From positions 1 to 59,570 of the forward strand of contig JAVKLK010000031.1 in the NCBI GenBank assembly GCA_031539165.1: a DNA stretch of 59,570 nt. Reading direction: 5' to 3'. Both the position numbers and the translations under genes were made by a program. Shown one piece after another: positions 52,089 to 59,570 of this stretch (within the stretch, counting starts at the first letter, position 1; each line of letters begins with the position of its first letter). Below the pieces are notes generated by a model. The model did not search any database. It was not told the DNA's origin and worked only from the letters and a program-made list of their open reading frames with translations. The stretch is from CAIVSN01 sp031539165. GTDB lineage: Bacteria; Patescibacteriota; Gracilibacteria; BD1-5; UBA2023.

Positions 52089-54218
52089 ATGAAACGAGCC
52101 GTTCAATTCATCCGCATTCATATCTTCGTAGGACTTCTTCTTATCCTGGGAATTCTCGGGAGTCCGCTTACTTTTGCGCTCCCTGATATTGATCTTTCTC
52201 TCAATCCATCGGTAAAAAATGAATACGCTCAACTTTCTCAGCAGTATGATGCAAAAGTAGCCGATCTTCAAAAACAGGCTACTGCAAAGGGGCTCTCACT
52301 CCAGCTCGCCCCGCTTGAACAAACAGGAGAGCGTCTCGCCCGCTCGTTTTCTCAGCTGGCTGCCGCAAAAACAGAAGCCCTTCGTTCTCGACATAACTCG
52401 ACCATACGAGTGCTTCGTCGTCAGATGGATATTCGCTTCCAGATACTGGAGCGAACGATTGCTCGGGCTCCCGTGGTTCCTCCGCAAATACGAACACCGA
52501 ATGTTTCCGCAAGAGATTCCGGCATTCAGGGGACTCCAGCAGACTTCCTCTACTATGCTGACTCGTTTGAGGGTGGTGGAACATCGAATGGAAACATATT
52601 CCGTCAGGCTGGTTTTTCTGCGGCGCGGTGCAATATAGATTTGAATACGCTCGTCCAGCTTCGATACCGTACCACGGGTGTTATCGTAAAAGTAAATGAT
52701 CGACCGAATTGCTCGAAGCATCCGGATATTGTCGATCTCACAAAAACCGCATTTTCGACTCTTGCCCCTCTTTCGAAAGGTCGATTGAAGGGTTCTTTTG
52801 TTCCTCTTGGCAAGGTTTCGAACAATATCGTCAAAGAGTATCTTCCCATGAATTACTTCGCGAATCTCGGTATAGAAATTGACCCGGGCATCCCGAACCT
52901 CTATCTTCCCAACGAAACGCTTCGCCTTACGGGTAAGACGAACAACGGAGAAAAAGAGAGTCTCGTATACATTGTTACCCCAAGTGGAAAGATTATTTCG
53001 TATGGACAAGAGGCAGTGGTAGATACTCGATTTGAATACCTTGTACCTCTTGAAGAAGTGGGGGAATATAATTTTGTTCTCGCATCGGGAAGGTCGTTTT
53101 CGGGAGCAAAATCGTATACATTCTTTGTTTTGGACCCAGCACTTCTCGGACAAAAGCAGTATTTCCTCGAAGCACCCAGCACGCCAGTAACCCCAAAAAC
53201 AGAACGGCGAGAAGCAGGAGATCTCACGCCTACTCATGTGGTAACATTTCCAGAAATTCCGAAGAATAGTTTTGTTTCCCTTCAATTAAAGAATTCGGAA
53301 GGGAAGACTCTCTCTCGAATAGGAATGGAGAAGATTGCTTTCAATGCCAAAGAGCTTGCCCTATTCTCTGAAGGAATGGCAGAGGTTCGAGTGACTTCTC
53401 GATCGAGCTCTACTGCGTATTCGCTCGATACTCTCTCTGAATCAGGAGAGCTATTTTCTCAGAATATGCTTCTCACTCCACTCTACAAAACGGAGAAAAG
53501 CATTCCGTTTACGGTTACCACGGAGGGAGCTGAGGTTCGTCTTACTCTCCAAAAAGAATCCACAGAGCCTATAGAGGGGACTGCTTATGTTATCACGCCA
53601 GATGGGACGGTGGATGAAGTGGTATTTGATGAATCGTTTCTTCATGCAAATGGAAATCTCAGAACGACTCAGGGAGCCACACTTCGGTATACTATGAGAA
53701 AAGTGGGGACTTATCTGATAGAGGTGAATTTTTGAACGGGGTTTGCGGCTGTTATTGCCCCTGTGTCCTATGGCAATGTGCTCCCGATACTTCCCAATGC
53801 GTATGATTTTGCGTCAAGAACGATTGAAACTCGTTCACAGAGTGTGATAGACGCCACATTGACTTCTCTCAATTCTCTCCGCTCCAAGGCTGGATTGAAG
53901 CCTCTTGTTCTCGATCCGACTTTGAGCAAGCTCGCGCTCTTTAAGGCGAAAGATATGGCAGACCATAACTACGTGGGGCACCAAGATTCTCAGGGTGGAT
54001 ACATTCTCGAAACAGCCGAGCGAGCGGGGATTTCGCTTCGGGGATCTGTGGGAGAAAATGTGGCTGGCTGAACCGTGAGCGCTTCGTTTCTTCAGGCAGG
54101 TTTGGAATTATCCGGAGCTCATCGAGCCAATATGATGTCGGCTGATTGGACTAAGGTGGGCATTGGGGTAGTGATCCAAAAAGGGAATGTTTCCCTTGTC
54201 CAAGTCTTCGGTCAGTAG
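52089..54218 (+). CDS. Secreted protein with RlpA-like DPBB and C-terminal CAP domains
   Basis: A 709-aa exported protein. A signal peptide/anchor covers 1-31 (FVGLLLILGILGSPLTFA). A coiled-coil segment follows (~40-130). Residues ~150-255 form an RlpA-like double-psi beta barrel: ADFLYYADSFEGGGTSNGN, FSAARCNIDLNTLVQLRY, VIVKVNDRPNC...DIVDLTKTAF. The central ~300 residues are Ig-like beta sandwich repeats. The C-terminus (~580-705) is a CAP/SCP domain (LNSLRSKAGLKPLVLDPTLSKLA, DMADHNYVGH, AHRANMMSADWTKVGIGVV). RlpA-type barrels bind or cut denuded glycan strands; CAP domains occur in secreted effectors. UGA glycines at 53733 and 54069 split the CAP region under standard code. A cell-wall or host-interaction role is inferred. 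Confidence 0.85.
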
Positions 54219-54268
54219 CTCTTCACTTTTGCTTCACCGTTCCGTCACGGAATATTTACGCTGCCGAC

Positions 54269-54296
54269 TTGCGGGCTCTACAAAATGTTCTAGACT
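54269..54296 (+). promoter_or_regulatory. Promoter of the beta-propeller gene
   Basis: TTGCGG (54269-54274), 16-bp spacer, TAGACT (54291-54296), 25 nt before the ATG at 54322. A TATATT at 54311-54316 is a possible second, leaderless -10 box. Confidence 0.5.
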
Positions 54297-54321
54297 AGGA
54301 GAGTATTATTTATATTTTCCT

Positions 54322-56607
54322 ATGCATACTCGTATGTTTTTCTTTGGAATGCTTCTCGGGAGCATTCTTGTCTCGTCGGTTGTGACACAAGTAAATGCTG
54401 CCACTCTCGACACGAGTCTTTTGAAGATGGGAACATCTTCCCCGACTTTCTCGCTGCAGAAGTTTAACAGTTGTGCCGATATGCGTACGAAGGTGGCAGA
54501 CTTCATGGAGCAGTATTACGAAGCACAACCACCCCATTTCTATCGAGGTGGATTGCTCCCAGTAGATACGGTTACTGCAATGCCTTCCGTGACTGCTCCT
54601 GCAAATGACTCGACAGTTTCTGGAGCTCCTCAATCCAAGGTTTCTGAATCTCAGCAACAAGGAGATTTTTCTCTGACCAATACAAGAACTCTTGGAGTAG
54701 ATGAGCCAGAGAAGGTTAAGACAGACGGCAAATACCTCTATACTGCCCGTATCGAAGATAAGGCAATCTTCATCACTACGGCGGAAGATACTCCAAAACT
54801 CATTACCAAGATTCTCCTTCCGGGTGAGTACACGAGTGCGGAACTCTTCATCGATGGGAATAAAATGATCTTGATTGCGAGTAAAAACTTCTGGAATGAA
54901 TCGTTTCGAAATGCATGGATTGATCGATCGAACAAAACAGTAGCAGTAGTCTATGATATTACGGATCGTTCTGCACCAAAGATTGAGCGATATACGCAGA
55001 TTGATGGATATGTTCGGGAAGCTCGCATGGAAAACGGAATGCTTACGCTCATGACATCTACGGCGTTTAATTTCCCGTATGACCGCTATATGCCCAAGGT
55101 AAAAGCTGAGAAACTTGAACTTGATTTGGAGAAACTTTCGGCTGACTTTAGTACACAAAATGTACTCCCGAAGCGGATTGACTTTGTAGCAAAGAAGGTG
55201 ACTTCTGATATTGGAGCATCCATTCAGTCCGCAAGGAAGATAGGACGTGCTACCGAATCTGATGCTACTTCTTGTGCTAATGTGCACTATGTCTTACCTG
55301 ATGCAAAAACGCTCGCACAGTATCGATTTAATCCTACTTTTACTGCAATAACTCGAATCAATACAAGAAATAGTGCAGTCAAGCCAACTACATCACTTAT
55401 GTTTGGAGATGTGGATAAGGCGTATCTCTCTCCTTCCAACACGCTCTATCTGACATCTTCTCTTTACACGGATAATGGATTTGTGTGTCCTCGTGGAGCA
55501 CTTTGCGCAATGCGGTTTCCTGTTTCTGGAATGCAGACGATTCTTCATGCATTCACTCTCAAAAATACGGCTCAATACAAGGGAAGCACCCTTGTAGAAG
55601 GGAGTCTCATCTCCGATTATGCTATTGATGAAAATTCCTCAAAAAATATTCGAATTGTCACCCAGAAGCAGGGGTCTGAGCATGAATCTCTTCTTACAAT
55701 TCTGAGCCCAAAATTTGAAAAATTGGGACAGCTTGCGGGACTGGGAAAGGGGGAAAACTTTCAATCGGCTCGATTCATGGGAGATCGTCTCTACCTCGTA
55801 ACGTTTCAACAAATTGATCCGCTCTATGTAATCGATGTAGCAGATGATAAAAACCCAAAAATACTGGGTGAATTGAAGATACCCGGATACTCTACCTACC
55901 TTCATCCGTACGATTCCGAGAGGCTTATTGGTATCGGGTATGATACGACTACAAATGAGTGGGGAGGGGTGGTGAACTCGGGAATTAAAGTAGATCTCTA
56001 CAATGTAAAAGACGTGAATAAGCCAATACAAGAGGGTACTTTGACTCTTGGGGGAGTAGGGAGTTCCAGTGATGCCCTTTCCAATCCACGATTGTTTGTA
56101 TGGTGTGCTGCAACAAAAACACTCTACCTCCCAGCACTTCTTACTACAAGTGGGGCGAAGCCATACGAGTATGCTGATATTTTTCAAGGATTAGTTGCGG
56201 TTCGGATTGACCCAAGCAATGCCTCTGGAGTGGTGAAAGAGCTTGCTCGAACGAGTCACATTGTTTGGAATACGGACGACCTGCTCCAACAGAGAAATAA
56301 AGAATGTTCTGCGTATGTTCCGAAGCAAGAAAAAACCTGCCGCAAACTTATCTCAGGAGAAGAAGTATGTACGACAGGAGACAGTACCTATGTTCCGAAT
56401 TACTGCTATGCAGACGCGGGAATTGGCGCATACAAGGCAAACCAAATTTGGAGTCAGGGAAGTCGATTTATCGATAGAGTGCTCTTCTCTGGAGAGAGAG
56501 TATTCACTTTCTCTCGAGCTAAGATAGAGACTCTTGAGGGTCAAACACTCCGCTCAAAGGGATTCTTAGAATTCCCAGAACAGATTGAGTGACCCTGAAA
56601 GTACTAA
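54322..56607 (+). CDS. Secreted beta-propeller domain protein
   Basis: A 761-aa exported protein. The signal peptide is residues 1-27 (FFFGMLLGSILVSSVVTQVNA). After a Ser/Pro-rich linker, residues ~120 onward match the C-terminal beta-propeller family PF09826: NTRTLGVDEPEKVKTDGKYLYT, LLPGEYTSAELFIDGNKMILI, VYDITDRSAPKIERYTQIDGYV, ARFMGDRLYLVTFQQIDPLYVIDV, KIPGYSTYLHPYDSERLIGIG. These secreted propellers are common in Gram-positives and archaea; their function is unknown. Cysteines near the C-terminus (CSAYVPKQEKTCRKL, EEVCTT) could pair. The last codons contain two UGA glycines (PEQIEGPGKY) before TAA 56605, overlapping by 4 nt the convergent gene's stop. It lies downstream of the DPBB-CAP gene with its own promoter. 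Confidence 0.85.
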
Positions 56608-57959
56608 ACTGTTTTTTCCGTTTTTCGAGAAGGCTTCTTTGTAGGGGCCTTCTTTTTTGTAGGAGACTTCTTTGCAGGACCCTTTTCCGATTTTGCAGGA
56701 GTTTTGGAAGCACTCTTTTTAGGGGCCGCTTTTTTTGGAGTAGGCTTTTTTGTCTCAGATGGTTCGGTGTTCTGATTGACTGGATTGGCTTTGACTGAAG
56801 TGTTCTTGAGAATCTGAAATATGGAGAGGTATACCATAATCATAAGTCATTCTACCAGGAGAAACGAAAGAATGAATCCTCCGATTGACCAAGCTCTATC
56901 TTCCCAGCTATCAAGTGTTCCACTCGCGATAATGTAGGGGTAGATCTCTTTGAGATATTCGGTATCCACATGAGTAGTTTGTGGCATATAGGCATTTCCG
57001 ATCTCAAGCACATCTTTCACTCCCTCTTCTCAGAGTACCACCGAACGAATATATTCGCGCTGTACAAATGTATGATCATTAACAAAAGATTCGGGTTTTT
57101 CTTTGGCTGCGGCATTAATGGTTTGCTCTAAGTGCACCAAGTCTCGTTTTTGTCGAATCATTTCAATTCCAATTTGGGTTCCAGCTGCCAAAATAAAGAA
57201 AGGAAGTGAGAGGGCAATAATTCTGAGAACTCCCCCTTTTGTAAGATGGAGTGAGCGTCGAACGAGTTCACGGGCAGAGCTTGATTCCGCATCAGCATCA
57301 AGCATGTGCATATAGCCAAACAGTACTCGAATCGCAATTACGAGCAGCATAATAAGAAATGCGAGACCTCCCATCAGTCCAATTCCTGCAAGAATCTGTG
57401 CATGAAGTTCGTTTGTATTTGGAGTGAGAATTCCTGTTTGGGTGAGTACAAAGAGTCCTCCGAGAATGGCTATTCCAAGGAGAAATGGAGGAAGCATATA
57501 GAGTGTTGACCAACCAAGCACTCCCGTAAACTTCCAAATCTTTCGGAGATTCCAGTATTCGTTACGGAGCGTTTTTTCTCCTTCGATATAGGATGTGTAG
57601 AGCTTTGCCGAAAGAAAGTATCCGTAGCTCAAAATACAGGTATACAGAGTAAAAATTATCAACCCAATACATACGACTGCAACAAAGGCCCAAGTATGAC
57701 TCAGTATCAGAGATACTGTCGCTTGATCAACCGTGCCGCCAAATATAAGTCCGTCTATTGCTTCTGCGGGGAGTTGTCCAAGAATATCTCTGAGAAGAAA
57801 GTAAGCCCCAAGAATGAGGGGAAGGGAAAGTCCTGTTGCAATGAGTAGGGTGGTTCAAAGAATGCAGAGCTTCGCAAGATTCCAGTGGAAGAAGTTACGG
57901 TATAGAAGAGATACATCATGTCCGATGAGTCGGAGGGATGCCCAGTAGTGTTTAAGCAT
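56604..57959 (-). CDS. Multi-pass membrane protein with a histone-H1-like Lys/Ala/Pro tail
   Basis: A 451-aa protein. About six to seven hydrophobic segments are visible, among them LLIATGLSLPLILGAYFLL, WAFVAVVCIGLIIFTLYTCIL, GVLGWSTLYMLPPFLLGIAIL, IGLMGGLAFLIMLLVIAI, IIALSLPFFILAAG and IGGFILSFLLVEG. After the last TM (~residue 365) the chain ends in a ~60-residue basic, Pro-rich tail (PKKAAPKKSASKTPAKSEKG and similar repeats), like histone H1 C-tails or mycobacterial HupB. The family is unknown to me; the core resembles DUF4013/glycerophosphodiester-type membrane proteins only in topology. The basic tail may bind nucleic acid, anionic lipid or polymer on the cytoplasmic face. UGA glycines occur at several points, including 57030. 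Confidence 0.72.
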
Positions 57960-58004
57960 AGAAGGGGGTAAAGTACTATGAGTCTATAAAAGCCATCGAA
58001 AAAT

Positions 58005-58282
58005 TCAATACTCGCTTTTCGGAGTGCTTCCTTTGACTTCTCCTCTCCTTTGTATAAGATTCCTCCCGTTAGAGGCGCTTGAGCGGCAAACAACCGCGAT
58101 GCCAGAGGAAGAACAGCAGTAATTTGCTCAGTAGAACCTTTCGGGAGTTCCCGTTATAGAACGAAATCAAGTAAGAAGTATTTCGATACTTCAAGGCTCT
58201 CGGTGGCACCTTTCGATACAACGAACCGAAGTACATGGAATTTCTTTCTGTGTGCTTTTTATTTTCTCCTTTCTTCTGTACT
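58005..58282 (+). promoter_or_regulatory. Structured region upstream of aspS, with a T-box-like sequence
   Basis: There is no gene in this ~300-nt gap. It holds CGGGA-GT-TCCCG (58142-58153), a perfect GAAGTAT-TTCG-ATACTTC hairpin (58175-58192), and GGTGGCACC (58202-58210), which resembles the T-box core UGGN-ACC. Its UGGC would pair with the CCA end of a tRNA with discriminator G73, as tRNA-Asp has. The flanks (CTC before, TTTCG after) differ from the AGGGUGGNACCGCG consensus, and I see no terminator before the ATG, so a T-box is only a possibility. Confidence 0.3.
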
Positions 58283-59570
58283 ATGCATCGCAGTCATACC
58301 TGTGGCGAGCTTACCGCCGCTCATATTGGACAAACAGTAACCCTTGCTGGTTGGGTCGCAAATCGACGTGATCATGGATGAGTGATTTTTATTGATATGC
58401 GAGATCGATATGGAATTACTCAGACCGTATATGACCCAGCAGATGGTGCGAGTGATGCGCTTATGCAAATGGCAGACGGATACCGTTCTGAATATGTGGT
58501 CAAAATTCAAGGTCTCGTTCGCCTTCGTCCAGAAGGACAGGGGAATGATAAGCTTCTGACTGGACAGATAGAAGTGGTGGTACAATCTGCAGAGATTCTT
58601 TCCGAATCGAAACTCCCTCCCTTTGAGATTACGGATCACAGCGAAGCGAACGAAGAAATTCGACTGAAGCATCGCTATCTCGATCTTCGAAGAAAGCCAG
58701 TTTTGGAGACCATTCAGTTCCGAGCAAAAATGAATAAATTTACTCGGGATTGGTTTACCGAACAGGGATTTCTTGAGGTGCAAACCCCAATATTTACCGC
58801 TTCTTCTCCAGAGGGAGCCCGAGATTTCCTTATTCCATCTCGTCTGCATCATGGGAAATTTTATGCGCTTCCGCAGGCTCCTCAGCAGTATAAGCAGCTT
58901 CTCATGGTTGGAGGAGTGGATAAATACTTTCAGATTGCTCCTTGTTTCCGAGATGAAGATCCTCGTGCTGATCGTCATTCGTGTGAATTTTATCAGATTG
59001 ACTGCGAAATGAGTTTCGTAGAACAAGAAGATGTGTTTGCTGTGGCTGAGCCATTTGCTTTGGAGTTGGTACGGACGCTCACTCCTCATAAACGAGTTTT
59101 GACTCCAAAATTTGTGAGACTCACCCATACACAGGCGATGGATACCTACGGATCTGATAAGCCAGATATACGATTTGATATGCATTTTGAGGACGTAAGC
59201 AGTGCCTTCGTTGATTCTGGATTCTCTGTATTTGCGCAAGCAGTTTCAGATGGTGGAGTTGTAAAGGCGATGAAGTATGAAGGTTCTGCTGGGAAGGGAA
59301 TTATGAGTCGTTCTGAAATAGATGCCCTGACAGCTACCGCACAAGCAGAAGGGGCAAAGGGTCTCGCGTATATCATCTATGAAGAAGAGGGACCTCGTTC
59401 TCCTATCTTGAAATTCTTTACCGGAAATGAGCTTGAGGCACTTAACTCTGCCTTTTCTCCAAAGCCAGGAGATATGATTTTCTTTGGCGCGGGGGAAAGA
59501 AAGCTCGTGAATAAAGTGCTCGGGAAAGTTCGTCTCGCAATTCGAGATGCTTTTGGACTGGTAAACCAAG
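58283..59570 (+). CDS. aspS: Aspartate-tRNA ligase, 3' end beyond window
   Basis: Charges tRNA-Asp. The first 429 codons are visible. The N-terminal OB anticodon-binding domain covers ~1-105 (CGELTAAHIGQTVTLAGWVANRRDHGG, with UGA as one glycine of the conserved RRDHGG). The class II core shows motif 1 around FRAKMNKFTRDWF, the flipping-loop region SPEGARDFLIPSR, QAPQQYKQLLMVGG, and motif 2 FRDEDPRADR...EFYQIDCEMSF. The bacterial GAD insertion domain begins at ~residue 290 (VFAQAVSDGGVVKAMKYEG). The C-terminal motif 3 lies outside the window. Whether it is discriminating or also charges tRNA-Asn cannot be told here; an upstream structured leader may regulate it. Confidence 0.95.

Noticed and set aside
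1..59570. CRISPR array, rRNA genes, insertion sequences.
   Set aside because: I found no regularly spaced direct repeats, rRNA sequence or transposase signatures in either strand.

Overview
The window comes from a Patescibacteria (CPR) genome that reads UGA as glycine (translation table 25), so a Gracilibacteria (BD1-5) or Absconditabacteria (SR1) organism; the moderate GC content leans toward Gracilibacteria (inference). In-frame UGA falls on glycines that are invariant in their families: the RecG Walker A loop, RecG helicase motif VI, the transpeptidase SFGQG motif, the cyclase GDTVN motif and AspRS. With standard code most genes look shattered; with UGA=Gly they become full-length. All coordinates below use that code (stops are TAA/TAG only).

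Layout. 1-4.9 kb: end of a penicillin-binding protein, a 746-aa hypothetical with an HExxH motif, ribosomal protein S1 and tRNA-His. 4.9-11.1 kb: recG, a type IV pilin-like protein, ruvA, a polysaccharide pyruvyl transferase-like enzyme, a thioredoxin-fold protein and an MscS-like channel. 11.1-14 kb: trxB and thrS on the minus strand behind an attenuator-like leader. 14.1-14.6 kb: a GC-rich block that looks foreign. 14.7-24.3 kb: a CBS-domain protein, a FecR/CHASE2-cyclase signalling pair, a DivIC/FtsB-like protein, ssb, a membrane PP2C phosphatase, an orphan VirB4-type ATPase and a NYN-domain nuclease. 24.3-25.2 kb has no convincing gene but holds a structured, terminator-ended stretch. 25.2-29.4 kb: a hypothetical, an MtaB-like radical SAM enzyme, trxA, a PH-domain membrane protein and tsaB.

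29.4-42.3 kb is a single minus-strand gene of 4324 codons for a secreted giant protein with a signal peptide, Ca-binding EF-hand-like loops, invasin-like repeats, VCBS/FG-GAP-like repeats and proline-rich and coiled-coil parts. 42.5-50.4 kb: tRNA-Lys followed by a six-gene type I restriction-modification operon (hsdM, Abi-like, DUF3644-like, hsdS, dinD-like, hsdR). The Abi-like protein ends in a near copy of this organism's own SSB C-terminal tail, the most intriguing signal in the window. 50.5-59.6 kb: a Na+/Ca2+ exchanger, envelope proteins (RlpA-like DPBB plus CAP; a secreted beta-propeller), a membrane protein with a histone-like basic tail, and the start of aspS.

Expression signals are unusually uniform: -35 boxes beginning TTGC, a 16-17 bp spacer, a TANNNT -10 box, and often the ATG only 6-8 nt downstream, so many mRNAs appear leaderless. 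Gene content fits a small host-associated cell: surface proteins, pilus, phosphatase/cyclase signalling and DNA defence, with the usual repair and translation genes between.
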